Assembly: GCF_019511645.1 (NCBI RefSeq)
Contig: NZ_JAEUAX010000002.1
Location: 248,001-312,000 of the forward strand
DNA length: 64,000 nt
DNA from: Microbacterium ureisolvens
Lineage (GTDB): Bacteria; Actinomycetota; Actinomycetes; Actinomycetales; Microbacteriaceae
Reading direction: 5' to 3'
The number at the start of each line of letters is the position of its first letter. Position 1 is the stretch's first letter. The notes beneath the pieces are model-generated. The model was given only the letters and a program-made list of their open reading frames with translations. It searched no databases and was not told where the DNA came from. Made by a program: the position numbers and the translations under genes. This document shows, one piece after another, positions 1-7,693 of this stretch.

Positions 1-387
1 CACGCGGTGGGTGTTGTCGTCGAAGACGAACCGCAGCGTCGCCGGTCCGCCGATCGTGAGCGGGATGTTGTCGCTGCCGCCGTTCAGCCCGTACGACTCG
101 TCCCACGCGTCGTTGACGGCGACCTTGTACTCGTACGAGCCGGCCGGCACCTCGAACTCCGCCGCATAGACCCCCGCGGTATCGGTCGCGGTGAGCTCGG
201 TCGCCGCGCAATCGGGCTTCCAGTCGTCGGCGCATCCGAGTTCGGACTGCAGGCTGCCGACGAGGGCGAACGTGCGCTCGGCGGCGGCCGCGGGGGCGAT
301 CGCGACCGCTCCCCCCGTCGCGATGAGCGCCGCCGCGGCAAGGCTGGCGGTGAGTATGCGGGCACGTCCTGGGGTCGACTTCGACAC
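1..387 (-). CDS. Secreted pullulanase/alpha-amylase-type enzyme, N-terminal fragment
   Basis: Only the first 129 codons lie in the window; the gene continues beyond position 1. The GTG start at 387 follows an AGGAG box. Residues 1-38 form a Sec signal peptide: basic start, alanine-rich hydrophobic core, then APAAAA ahead of the mature ERTFALVGS. The mature part reads as an X25/pullulanase-type beta-sandwich, with a C-x-DDWKPDCAA segment, an AAEFEVPAGSYEYKVAVN stretch and the aromatic/aspartate pattern of starch-binding modules in actinobacterial pullulanases. Catalytic domains are outside the window, so amylase versus debranching enzyme is undecided. LacI-type operators overlap and precede the promoter, fitting repression by a maltose-type LacI regulator. 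Confidence 0.8.
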   Translation of the reverse strand, partial: MSKSTPGRARILTASLAAAALIATGGAVAIAPAAAAERTFALVGSLQSELGCADDWKPDCAATELTATDTAGVYAAEFEVPAGSYEYKVAVNDAWDESYGLNGGSDNIPLTIGGPATLRFVFDDNTHRV

Positions 388-448
388 GGGGGCTCCTGGG
401 GTGGGGCGATGGGCACGCCGACGTGCCCGCGGTGCAGTTGTGCGGCCG

Positions 449-486
449 ACACTAACAGCGGCGTCGCGAGAATTGCAAGCGCTTAC
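449..486 (-). promoter_or_regulatory. Promoter and LacI-type operator O1 of the pullulanase-like gene
   Basis: Reading leftwards, a TTGCAA -35 box (473-478) and a TAGTGT -10 box (449-454) are 18 nt apart. The -35 box is part of GCAAGCGCTTAC (475-486), which fits the LacI-family operator pattern GCAANCGNTTGC with one deviation. A repressor bound there would cover the -35 element. The regulator itself is not in the window. Confidence 0.55.
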
Positions 487-550
487 AGCATGAGAGGGCT
501 TTCATCGAGCGGATGCTGCGGGCCGACGCATCCATTTGCCTCCCGTTCAC

Positions 551-562
551 GCAACCGCTTGC
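551..562 (-). promoter_or_regulatory. Second LacI-type operator O2
   Basis: GCAACCGCTTGC matches the LacI-family consensus GCAANCGNTTGC exactly. Its centre is 76 bp from that of the operator at 475-486, a spacing compatible with looping or with a second promoter. It lies between the pullulanase-like gene and the divergent small gene at 643. Confidence 0.5.
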
Positions 563-642
563 ATAGCGACGACAATCGACCGAAGGTCACAAGTTGGTAC
601 CGCCCGCCCCTGCGTACCTCCGTGCGGCGCACACTGGACTGC

Positions 643-873
643 ATGTGGTGGAGGTTCCTCAAGGCACTCAGGGGCGGTGAGCACCGCCTCGCCCCGACGA
701 CGTGGATCGCCGCGACCGCCGCGGTCGTCTACGCGATCTCGCCGATCGATCTGATCCCCGAGCTCGTACTCGGGCCCCTAGGTATCACCGACGACCTCGG
801 CGTCTGGAGCATCCTCGCCCTGCTCGTGGTGCGCGAGCACGATCGGTGGCAGGCAGCCCTGAAGGCGCCGTAG
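643..873 (+). CDS. DUF1232 (YkvA-like) small membrane protein
   Basis: A 76-residue protein. The conserved core AVVYAISPIDLIPE, followed by the GPLGITDDLGVWSILALLV segment, is the signature of the DUF1232/YkvA family: a short amphipathic or membrane segment with an SPIDLIP motif. Function is not established for the family. The ATG at 643 has no Shine-Dalgarno; a CACACT box 7 nt upstream is a weak match to the leaderless pattern seen elsewhere in the window. The frame stays open upstream, but that region carries the divergent promoter and shows no protein similarity, so the short start is preferred. Confidence 0.75.
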   Translation: MWWRFLKALRGGEHRLAPTTWIAATAAVVYAISPIDLIPELVLGPLGITDDLGVWSILALLVVREHDRWQAALKAP

Positions 874-900
874 CCGTCAGCCGGCGGCGCCTTCTGGGCC

Positions 901-2079
901 CTAGAGCCTCTCGACGATCGTCGCGTTGGCCATGCCGCCGCCCTCGCACATCGTCTGCAGCCCGTAGCGGCCGCCGGTCGCCTCGAGATGCGACAGCAGC
1001 GTGCCGAGCAGGCGCGTGCCCGAGGCACCGACGGCGTGGCCGAGGGCGATCGCGCCGCCCCACGGGTTCAGCTTCGCGGGGTCGGCGTCGAGGTCGTGCT
1101 GCCACGCGAGCGGCACCGAGGCGAACGCCTCGTTCACCTCGTACGCGTCGAGGTCGCCGATCTTCAGGCCGCTGCGCTCGAGGATCCGCCGGGTCGCCGG
1201 GATCGGGCCGGTGAGCATCATGATCGGGTCGTCGCCGACGACGGCGAACGCGTGGAAGCGCGCCCGTGGCGTGAGGCCGAGTTCGGCCGCCTTCTGTTCG
1301 CTCATGATCAGGGCAGCGGATGCCGCGTCCGTGAGCGGCGACGAATTGCCCGCCGTGATGCGCCAGTCGACGTCCGGGAAGCGGGCCGCGAGCTCGTCCG
1401 TGCGGAACGCGGGTTTCAGTGCGGCGAGCGACTCCACGGTCGTGCCGGCGCGCACCGTCTCGTCGAACGCCACCGCCTCGGCGTCACCGCCCAGCACCGG
1501 CACGACCTGCGAGTCGAACGCACCGCGCTCCCAGGCATCCGCCGCCCGCCGGTGCGATTCGGCGGAGTACGCGTCGAGCTGCTCGCGACTGAAGCCCCAC
1601 TTCTGCGCGATGAGTTCGGCCGAGACACCCTGGTTCACGAGGCCGTCGGGGTAGCGGTGCACGAGGCCAGGAGCTTTCGTGCCGCCGACACGCGACGAGC
1701 CGAGCGGCACGCGACTCATCGACTCCACCCCTGCGGCGATCACGATGTCGTACGCGCCGGCGATCACGCCCTGCGCCGCGAAGTGCGCGGCCTGCTGGCT
1801 CGAGCCGCACTGGCGGTCGACGGTCACCGCGGGCACGCTCTCAGCGAAGCCCGCCGCGAGCACAGCGTGCCGCGCGATGTTCATCGCCTGGTCCCCGACC
1901 TGGCTCACGCATCCCACCAGCACGTCGTCGATCTGCCGCGACTCGAGACCGCTTCGTTCGAGCAGTGAGCTGAGCACCCCCGCGACGAGATCCACGGGGT
2001 GCACGTCGCTGAGCGCTCCCCCGGGCTTGCCGCGCCCGGACGGGGTGCGGATCACATCGACGATGACGGCGTGGGGCAT
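901..2079 (-). CDS. Acetyl-CoA acetyltransferase (thiolase)
   Basis: A 392-residue thiolase, the usual family length. The nucleophilic cysteine is C91 in VDRQCGSSQQA. NEAFASVP, the His-bearing GGAIALGHAVGASG and the C-terminal CEGGGMANA supply the rest of the active site. It cleaves 3-ketoacyl-CoA or condenses acetyl-CoA. The ATG at 2079 follows an AGGAGG box. It is the last gene of a leftward series that begins with the methylcitrate genes, but a strong hairpin (2115-2156) separates it from the thioesterase, so it may be transcribed on its own. Substrate chain length cannot be read from the sequence. Confidence 0.93.
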   Translation of the reverse strand: MPHAVIVDVIRTPSGRGKPGGALSDVHPVDLVAGVLSSLLERSGLESRQIDDVLVGCVSQVGDQAMNIARHAVLAAGFAESVPAVTVDRQCGSSQQAAHFAAQGVIAGAYDIVIAAGVESMSRVPLGSSRVGGTKAPGLVHRYPDGLVNQGVSAELIAQKWGFSREQLDAYSAESHRRAADAWERGAFDSQVVPVLGGDAEAVAFDETVRAGTTVESLAALKPAFRTDELAARFPDVDWRITAGNSSPLTDAASAALIMSEQKAAELGLTPRARFHAFAVVGDDPIMMLTGPIPATRRILERSGLKIGDLDAYEVNEAFASVPLAWQHDLDADPAKLNPWGGAIALGHAVGASGTRLLGTLLSHLEATGGRYGLQTMCEGGGMANATIVERL

Positions 2080-2114
2080 GGGAGACCTCCTCCCCAGAAG
2101 CCTAAGACGGTGAA

Positions 2115-2156
2115 GGATGCTGCGGCCCGTCGCTCGCGCACGGGGCCGCAGCATCC
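2115..2156 (-). terminator. Intergenic hairpin, probable terminator or attenuator
   Basis: A 14-bp perfect stem (2115-2128 with 2143-2156) and a 14-nt loop lie just after the stop codon of the hotdog gene and before the thiolase. There is no T-tract, as is common in high-GC actinobacteria. The arms contain the window-wide word GGATGCTGC/GCAGCATCC. Confidence 0.5.
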
Positions 2157-2160
2157 GGGA

Positions 2161-2616
2161 TCAGCCGCGGCCGTCGGGGGTCGCGTAGGTGCTGCGCTGC
2201 TCGATGACGGCGAGGGTGCAGCGCGAGACGCACACGAGACGGCCGGCCTCATCGGTGATGCGGATCTCCCACACGTGCACGCGGCGTCCCACGTTGATGG
2301 GCGTCACCGTGCCGACCACCCAGCCCGAGGAGATCGGGCGCAAGTGGTTGGCGTTGATCTCCATGCCCACCACGTGGAACCGCTCACGGTCCACGGCGAG
2401 GTACCCGGCCCACGACGCGAGGGTCTCGGCGAGCGCCACCGATGCCCCGCCGTGAAGCACCCCCGCCGGTTGCACGGAGCGGTGGTCCACCGGCATCCGT
2501 CCGACCAGCGCGTCATCGCGGATCGCGACGATCTCGATGCCGAGGTTCTCGATGAGCGTTCCCGGCGCCATCGCCGACAGGTCGATGGCGGCGACGTCGC
2601 CGAACCAGAGGCTCAC
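2161..2616 (-). CDS. PaaI-type hotdog-fold thioesterase
   Basis: A 151-residue single hotdog domain. The PAGVLHGGASVALAETLAS segment carries the HGG motif and the downstream catalytic acidic residue position of the PaaI/YbdB group, which hydrolyse acyl-CoA or aroyl-CoA thioesters. The GTG start at 2616 lies 4 nt after the prpC stop codon, suggesting translational coupling; the longer upstream frame would run deep into prpC. Its place behind the methylcitrate genes suggests recycling of CoA from stalled propionyl-type or methylcitrate-pathway thioesters, but that is inference. Confidence 0.82.
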   Translation of the reverse strand: MSLWFGDVAAIDLSAMAPGTLIENLGIEIVAIRDDALVGRMPVDHRSVQPAGVLHGGASVALAETLASWAGYLAVDRERFHVVGMEINANHLRPISSGWVVGTVTPINVGRRVHVWEIRITDEAGRLVCVSRCTLAVIEQRSTYATPDGRG

Positions 2617-2620
2617 GCGC

Positions 2621-3811
2621 TCACCCCGCGGCTTCCTCTTCACGCTCGGCGGCCGCCAGGTGCGCAGCATCCGCGACGTAGCCCTCGATGTGGCGCTCAT
2701 CCGGGCCGTTGTACTCCGACAGAGGGCGGATGAGCGCGTTCGAGGCGAGCTGCTCCATGATGTGGGCGGTCCAGCCTGTGACGCGCGCCGCGACGAACAG
2801 CGGCGTGAAGGTCAGCGTGTCGAAGCCCATGAGGTTGTAGGCAGGACCGGACGGGTAGTCGAGGTTCGGGTAGATGCCCTTGCGGCTCACGAACTCGCTC
2901 TCGAGGGTCTCGTAGAGCGCGGCCACGTCACGCCGGCCGTAGTGCTCGACCAGGGTGTCCAGCGCCGTCTTCATCGTCGGCACGCGCGAGTCCCCCTTCT
3001 TGTACACGCGGTGGCCGAAGCCCATGATCTTGCGCTTCTCGGCGAGCGCCTGATCCAGCCAGGGTCCGACGTTCTCGGCGGTGCCGATCTCGTCGAAGAT
3101 GTGCAGGACGGCTTCGTTGGCGCCGCCATGCAGCGGCCCCTTGAGCGCGCCGATCGCCGCCACCACCGCCGAGTACAGGTCGCTGAGAGTCGACGTCACC
3201 ACCCGGGCGGTGAATGTCGAGGCATTGAACGAGTGCTCCGCATAGAGGATCATCGAGCGGTTGAACGCGTCGACGACGACGTCGTCGGCCTGCTCGTCGA
3301 AGGTCATCCACAGGAAGTTGGCGGCGTAGTCGAGATCGTCCCGCGGCGCGACCGGCTGCTGGCCGCGCCGCCGGCGCTGCCCGTACGCGACGATCGCCGG
3401 AAGGACGGCGAACAGACGGATGCTTCGCGCGAGGTTCTCGTCGACGCTGCCGCTCACCTCGAGCACCGAGCCGGTTCCGGCGAGGTCGCGCGCGCCGATC
3501 AGGCTCACCGCGGTGCGCACCTCGTCCATCGGGTGCGCGTCGATCGGCACGAGGTCGATCGCCGCACGCACGTCGGCGGGCAGGTGCCGGTAGGCGCGCT
3601 CCGTCGCACGCAGCTGAGCGAGCTGCACGTCGGTCGGAAGCTCGCCGTGCCACAGGAGGTACGCGACCGCTTCGAACGGCTGCGTCGCGGCGAGCTCCTG
3701 CACCGGGTATCCGCGGTACAGCAGCGAGTTGGTCTCGGGGTTGACCTTCGAGACCGCCGTGTAATCCACGACGACGCCGGCGAGGCCCTTCTTGATGTCG
3801 GGTTCGGTCAT
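2621..3811 (-). CDS. prpC: 2-methylcitrate synthase / citrate synthase
   Basis: A 396-residue citrate synthase-fold protein. It condenses propionyl-CoA (often also acetyl-CoA) with oxaloacetate. The active-site histidines are visible as PLHGGAN (H228) and GFGHRVYKKGDSR (H267), with a YPNLDYPSGP segment supplying the catalytic aspartate. The short N-terminus beginning with a KKGLAGVVVDYTAVS motif is typical of methylcitrate synthases rather than the longer housekeeping GltA. It follows prpB by 23 nt and is coupled to the hotdog gene downstream. Function is assigned from the family and from the prpD-prpB context. Confidence 0.95.
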   Translation of the reverse strand: MTEPDIKKGLAGVVVDYTAVSKVNPETNSLLYRGYPVQELAATQPFEAVAYLLWHGELPTDVQLAQLRATERAYRHLPADVRAAIDLVPIDAHPMDEVRTAVSLIGARDLAGTGSVLEVSGSVDENLARSIRLFAVLPAIVAYGQRRRRGQQPVAPRDDLDYAANFLWMTFDEQADDVVVDAFNRSMILYAEHSFNASTFTARVVTSTLSDLYSAVVAAIGALKGPLHGGANEAVLHIFDEIGTAENVGPWLDQALAEKRKIMGFGHRVYKKGDSRVPTMKTALDTLVEHYGRRDVAALYETLESEFVSRKGIYPNLDYPSGPAYNLMGFDTLTFTPLFVAARVTGWTAHIMEQLASNALIRPLSEYNGPDERHIEGYVADAAHLAAAEREEEAAG

Positions 3812-3834
3812 GACTGCTCCTTCGGGTCAGTGAC

Positions 3835-4734
3835 TCAGCGCTGGATCTGGAAGTTGAAGACGTCCTGGTCGAAGTGGTTGTAGTGCTCGTAATCGATGAG
3901 GTCGTAGAGGTCGGCGCGGTGCTGCATCTCGCCGAGCTTCGAGGTGAGGTGCCCGTCGTCGATGAGCGTATCGAGGGCACGGGATGCTGCGCCCATCGCG
4001 ATCCGCAGCAGCGAGACCGGCCAGATCACGATGTTGACGCCGACGCCCTCCAGCTGGTCTACCGAGAACAGCTCCGACTTGCCGAACTCCGTCATGTTGG
4101 CGAGGATCGGCACGTCCACGGCGGCGCGGATCGCGGCGAACTCCTCGAGCGTGCGCATCGCCTCGGGGAAGATCGCATCGGCGCCGGCGTCGACGAGCGC
4201 CTTCGCGCGGTCGGTCGCAGCATCCAACCCCTCCACGGCGCGGATGTCGGTGCGCGCCATGATGAGGAAGTTCGGGTCGCGGCGCGCGTCGGCGGCCGCC
4301 CGGATGCGCTTGATCGCGGTGTCCTCGTCCACGACGGCCTTGCCGTCGAGGTGGCCGCAGCGTTTCGGGTTGATCTGATCCTCGATGTGCGCGCCGGCGA
4401 GGCCGGCGTCCTCGAGCGTCTGGATCGTGCGGGCCACGTTCATGGGTTCGCCGAAGCCCGTGTCGGCGTCGATGATGGCCGGCAGGTCGGTCATGCGCGC
4501 GATCTGCTGGCCCCGCGCGGCGACCTCGGTGAGCGTCGTGAGCCCGATGTCGGGGAGCCCCAGGTCGGCGGAGAGCACCGCCCCTGAGATGTACACGCCC
4601 TCGAATCCCTTGCGCTCGATGAGCCGGGCGGACAGCGGATTGAAGGCGCCGGGGAACCGCAGCAGCTCAGCCGAGGAGAGCCGCTCGCGGAACAGCCGCC
4701 GCTTCTCGTGCGCCGGAACGGTCGAGTACAGCAT
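3835..4734 (-). CDS. prpB: Methylisocitrate lyase
   Basis: A 299-residue member of the isocitrate lyase/PEP mutase family that splits 2-methylisocitrate into pyruvate and succinate. The catalytic KRCGH motif is at residues 124-128 and the metal-binding DADTGFG loop at 89-95. MARTDIRAVEG and the ANMTEFGKS segments also match the family. It lies between prpD and prpC on the same strand. The 112-nt gap to prpD carries repeated inverted motifs that may be an internal regulatory site. Confidence 0.96.
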   Translation of the reverse strand: MLYSTVPAHEKRRLFRERLSSAELLRFPGAFNPLSARLIERKGFEGVYISGAVLSADLGLPDIGLTTLTEVAARGQQIARMTDLPAIIDADTGFGEPMNVARTIQTLEDAGLAGAHIEDQINPKRCGHLDGKAVVDEDTAIKRIRAAADARRDPNFLIMARTDIRAVEGLDAATDRAKALVDAGADAIFPEAMRTLEEFAAIRAAVDVPILANMTEFGKSELFSVDQLEGVGVNIVIWPVSLLRIAMGAASRALDTLIDDGHLTSKLGEMQHRADLYDLIDYEHYNHFDQDVFNFQIQR

Positions 4735-4750
4735 CAGCGAGTCCGCCCTT

Positions 4751-4825
4751 CACAGAGTTCGCAGTATCCGGCGAATCTCGCAGCCATCGCGCGAATCTCT
4801 GCGAGATCCGTGCGATTCTGCGAAG
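4751..4825 (-). promoter_or_regulatory. Cluster of repeated CTGCGA/TTCGC motifs between prpD and prpB
   Basis: On the coding strand the spacer carries four related words: CTTCGCAGAATCGC, TCTCGCAGAGATTCGC, CTGCGAGATTCGC and CTGCGAACTCTGTGAA. One copy contains the dyad ATCTC-TGC-GAGAT (4795-4807). They resemble the TTTGC(A/G)AA-type sites of RamB/PrpR-like short-chain acyl-CoA regulators, but the match is loose. An operator array or internal promoter for prpB-prpC is the likeliest reading. Confidence 0.4.
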
Positions 4826-4846
4826 CGTCGGAGCGCGGGTCGCGCA

Positions 4847-6373
4847 TCAGAACAGCCCCTTCGGGGCCGGCGCGCCCGCGAGCACGCCGAAGTCGGCGAC
4901 GATCGTGAGCTGCTGCACCTCTTCCGGCGTGAGGTCGGGCAGACGCTCCGCGAGCCCGAGGAAGCGCTCGATCTCATCCGCCGTGAGCACGGGCTCGGCG
5001 AGCAGCCGGAACTTGCGCACGTAGTCCTCGCGGACGAACGGCCGGGCGCCAAGGGGGTGGGCGTCGGCGACCGCGATCTCGTCCTCGATCGTCTCGCCGT
5101 TCGTCAGGCGGATCTCGACGCGTCCCCCGAACGCCTTCTCGTCCGGGTCGTCCGAGTGGTAGCGGCGCGTCCACTCCTCGTCTTCGGCGGTGGCGATCTT
5201 GTGCCACAGCGCGACGGTGTCCTCACGCGCGGCCCGCGCCGGCAGGTAGGAGTCGACGTGGTGCCAGCCTCCGTCTTGCAGCGCGACCGCGAAGATGTAC
5301 GGAATCGAGTGGTCCAGCGTCTCACGCGACGCGGCCGGGTCGTACTTCTGCGGATCGTTCGCGCCCGAGCCGATCACATAGTGTGTGTGGTGCGAGGTGT
5401 GCAGCACGATCGCCTCGACGTTCGCCGGATCGGCGAGCTCCGGGTGCTCGCCGTGGAGCTTGCGGGCGAGGTCGATCCACGCCTGCGCCTGGTACTCGGC
5501 CGAGTGCTCCTTCGTGTACGAGTCGAGGATGGCCCGCTTGGGCTCGCCCTGACCCGGCAGGGGCACCTCGTACGCGGCATCCGGTCCGTCCAGCAGCCAC
5601 GCGATGACACCGTCCTCGCCCTCGTAGATCGGACTCGGCGACGTCTCGCCGCGCATCGCCCGGTCGACGGCCTCGACCGCCATCTTGCCCGCGAACGCGG
5701 GGGCATGCGCCTTCCATGTCGAGATCTCGCCCTTGCGCGACTGGCGCGTCGCGGTGGTGGTGTGCAGCGCCTGGCCCACCGCCTGGTAGATCGTCTCGAC
5801 CGGAAGACCCAGCAGGGTGCCGATGCCCGCCGCGGCCGACGGGCCGAGGTGCGCGACGTGGTCGATCTTGTGTTTGTGCAGGCTGATGGCGCGCACCAGG
5901 TCGATCTGGATCTCGTACCCCGTCGCGAGCCCGCGCACCAGCGCCGCCCCGTCGGCGCCGACGTGCTGAGCGACCGCGACGATCGGCGGGATGTTGTCGC
6001 CCGGGTGCGAGTAGTCCGCCGCGAGGAACGTGTCGTGGTAGTCCAGCTCGCGCACCGCGACGCCGTTCGCCCACGCCGCCCACTCCGGGCTCGTCCTGCG
6101 GTCGAGCGCGCAGCCGAACACCGTCGCGCCCGACCCGCCGACCGATACGGCGTGGTCCAGCGCCTGCTGACGGGCCGCGCTCACCGGCGCACGGGTGAGG
6201 GACGCCGCCGCCACCGCCGCGTTGTCGATCACGCGGTTGATGATCATGTCGACGACCTCCGGCTCGACCTCGACCGGGTCGGCGGCGACTTCGGCGATAT
6301 GCCACGCAAGCTGCCCCTCGCGCGCGAGGTGCTCGTCACTGCGGTGGACACGGAGGTGGTGGATGACGGTCAT
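4847..6373 (-). CDS. prpD: 2-methylcitrate dehydratase
   Basis: A 508-residue MmgE/PrpD-family protein that dehydrates 2-methylcitrate to 2-methyl-cis-aconitate in propionate breakdown. Full family length, with the N-terminal helical domain, the [23 protein letters not shown] segment and the [15 protein letters not shown] region of PrpD. The ATG at 6373 overlaps the regulator stop codon by 4 nt (ATGA), so regulator and enzyme are translationally coupled. The neighbours prpB and prpC complete the cycle; an aconitase for the hydration step is not encoded here. Confidence 0.95.
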   Translation of the reverse strand: MTVIHHLRVHRSDEHLAREGQLAWHIAEVAADPVEVEPEVVDMIINRVIDNAAVAAASLTRAPVSAARQQALDHAVSVGGSGATVFGCALDRRTSPEWAAWANGVAVRELDYHDTFLAADYSHPGDNIPPIVAVAQHVGADGAALVRGLATGYEIQIDLVRAISLHKHKIDHVAHLGPSAAAGIGTLLGLPVETIYQAVGQALHTTTATRQSRKGEISTWKAHAPAFAGKMAVEAVDRAMRGETSPSPIYEGEDGVIAWLLDGPDAAYEVPLPGQGEPKRAILDSYTKEHSAEYQAQAWIDLARKLHGEHPELADPANVEAIVLHTSHHTHYVIGSGANDPQKYDPAASRETLDHSIPYIFAVALQDGGWHHVDSYLPARAAREDTVALWHKIATAEDEEWTRRYHSDDPDEKAFGGRVEIRLTNGETIEDEIAVADAHPLGARPFVREDYVRKFRLLAEPVLTADEIERFLGLAERLPDLTPEEVQQLTIVADFGVLAGAPAPKGLF

Positions 6374-7062
6374 GGCTGGCCTTTCAGGTCGAGCGCGGAG
6401 TCGTGGGGGTACGCGGGAGCCGCCGCGGTGAGGGATTCGAGGATGCTGTGCAGCGCGTTGTGCAGGTGCACGTGCGTCGCGTGGGCGGCCAGATCCGCGT
6501 CGCGCGCCGAGATCGCAGCCGCGATCAGACGATGCTCGGCGACGGATGCTGCGAGCCGGGCGGGATTGTCGCGTGCGAGTCGCCGCACCCGGACGAGATG
6601 AGTGCGCACCGTGCGCAGCGCTGCGGTGAGGTAGTCGTTCGCGACGGCGGCGTCGAGCGCGAGGTCGAAGTCTGCGATGAGGGCGTAGTAGGCGTCGCGC
6701 CCATCGGCGCCCCCGGTGCCCCCGTCGAGGTCGACCTGGGCGAAGTCGTGGGCGAGCTCGGCGAACGCGGTGGCGTCGCCCCGCTCGGCGGCGAGGCGCG
6801 CGGCGGATTCCTCGAGGGCGCGGCGGACCTCGAAGATCTCGCGGATGTCGTCGGCGTCGATGGCGGTGACCACGGTCACCCGCGGCGACTGCTGCGCCAC
6901 GAGACCGTCGGCGGCGAGGCGGCCGAGCGCTTCGCGCAGCGGCGTGCGGCTGACGCCGAGACGGGCGGCCTGCTCGACCTCGCCGAGCACGGCCCCGGGC
7001 CGCAGGATGCCGGACTGGATCTCGTCGAGGAGAGTCGCGTACGCGCGGTCACTGGCACGCAT
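6370..7062 (-). CDS. GntR-family (FCD-type) regulator of the methylcitrate genes
   Basis: A 230-residue protein with an N-terminal winged helix ([16 protein letters not shown], then [21 protein letters not shown]) and an all-helical FCD effector domain. The start is set at the ATG at 7062, which lies 8 nt after a strong GAGGAGG box. An upstream in-frame ATG at 7104 has no such box and would place the start inside the operator. It is the first gene of the prp operon and overlaps prpD. A 15-bp inverted repeat in its promoter suggests autoregulation, probably relieved by methylcitrate or a related ligand (inference). Confidence 0.9.
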   Translation of the reverse strand: MRASDRAYATLLDEIQSGILRPGAVLGEVEQAARLGVSRTPLREALGRLAADGLVAQQSPRVTVVTAIDADDIREIFEVRRALEESAARLAAERGDATAFAELAHDFAQVDLDGGTGGADGRDAYYALIADFDLALDAAVANDYLTAALRTVRTHLVRVRRLARDNPARLAASVAEHRLIAAAISARDADLAAHATHVHLHNALHSILESLTAAAPAYPHDSALDLKGQP

Positions 7063-7096
7063 CCGCATCACCTCCTCGTTCAACGCCCCGGCCAGT

Positions 7097-7154
7097 GTAT
7101 ACATAAAGCGGCCAAGGTGTCATGGGCGAGGAAGAACCACCGCTTTAGGTATAC
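7097..7154 (-). promoter_or_regulatory. Promoter and paired operator of the GntR-prp operon
   Basis: Two 15-bp arms, GTATACATAAAGCGG (7097-7111) and CCGCTTTAGGTATAC (7140-7154), form an inverted repeat with 14 of 15 matches across a 28-nt spacer. A leftward promoter with TATACA (-10, 7096-7101) and ATGACA (-35, 7118-7123), spaced 16 nt, lies inside it. GTATAC cores are typical of FCD-type GntR operators, so the regulator at 6370-7062 is the expected ligand. Confidence 0.65.
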
Positions 7155-7190
7155 ATCTGGCACACGACCAGCGAGGGAGTCGTGCGGGCT

Positions 7191-7610
7191 TCAGTCCCCG
7201 ACCGTGACCGCCGTCGGCGGCGGAGGCATGCGGTGCCGCATCGCCTGCTCCAGCAGCGTGCGCAGCTCAAACCGTGCGACGTCCGCGAGCGACGCAAGCC
7301 GCACGTTGCGCACCTTGGCGCCGGTACCGCCCAGGAGACCCGCGGGATCGTCGAGTTCAGCGCCGTACGGGAACGCGAGCGCGACATGCGCCGCGTGCGG
7401 AAGGATCCACGCGAACTGCTCGGAGTTCTTCTTCGGCCCTGTGCCGTAGCCCGAGCTGCGCTGTGCGGGCCACACGACCTCCACGGTCTGCGGCAGCACA
7501 TCGAAGATCAGCCGGCGCGCTGCCAGCGCGATCTCGCTGACGACGGCCGGGCGACCGTCGAGGATCCCCCGGAACGGGGCGGAGTCGGTGGTGACGATGC
7601 CGGCGGCCAT
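7191..7610 (-). CDS. DUF1801 (YdhG-like) protein
   Basis: A 139-residue protein. The pattern VVWPAQRSSGYGTGPKKNSE...FAWILPHAAHVALAFPYGAELDDPAGLLGGTGAKVRNVRL is that of the DUF1801/YdhG family, a compact alpha/beta domain of unknown biochemical role found in many soil bacteria. The ATG at 7610 lacks a Shine-Dalgarno but has TACCTT 6 nt upstream, which would make the transcript leaderless. It reads toward the prp regulator and ends 37 nt before that gene's operator region. Confidence 0.8.
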   Translation of the reverse strand: MAAGIVTTDSAPFRGILDGRPAVVSEIALAARRLIFDVLPQTVEVVWPAQRSSGYGTGPKKNSEQFAWILPHAAHVALAFPYGAELDDPAGLLGGTGAKVRNVRLASLADVARFELRTLLEQAMRHRMPPPPTAVTVGD

Positions 7611-7693
7611 GGCGCGAAGGTACCGCCCGCACGGCCGTGAGGAAAGCGTGAGGAATATTCAGGAATTTGTGAATCCGGCGTAGCGTCTGCGCC

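Noticed and set aside
4385..6601. A 738-residue plus-strand frame opposite prpD
   Set aside because: Low-complexity Arg/Val/Asp composition, no motif, and the opposite strand encodes a full-length PrpD.
7063..7104. Start of the prp GntR regulator at ATG 7104
   Set aside because: That ATG lies inside the GTATAC operator and has no ribosome site; ATG 7062 has GAGGAGG at correct spacing.
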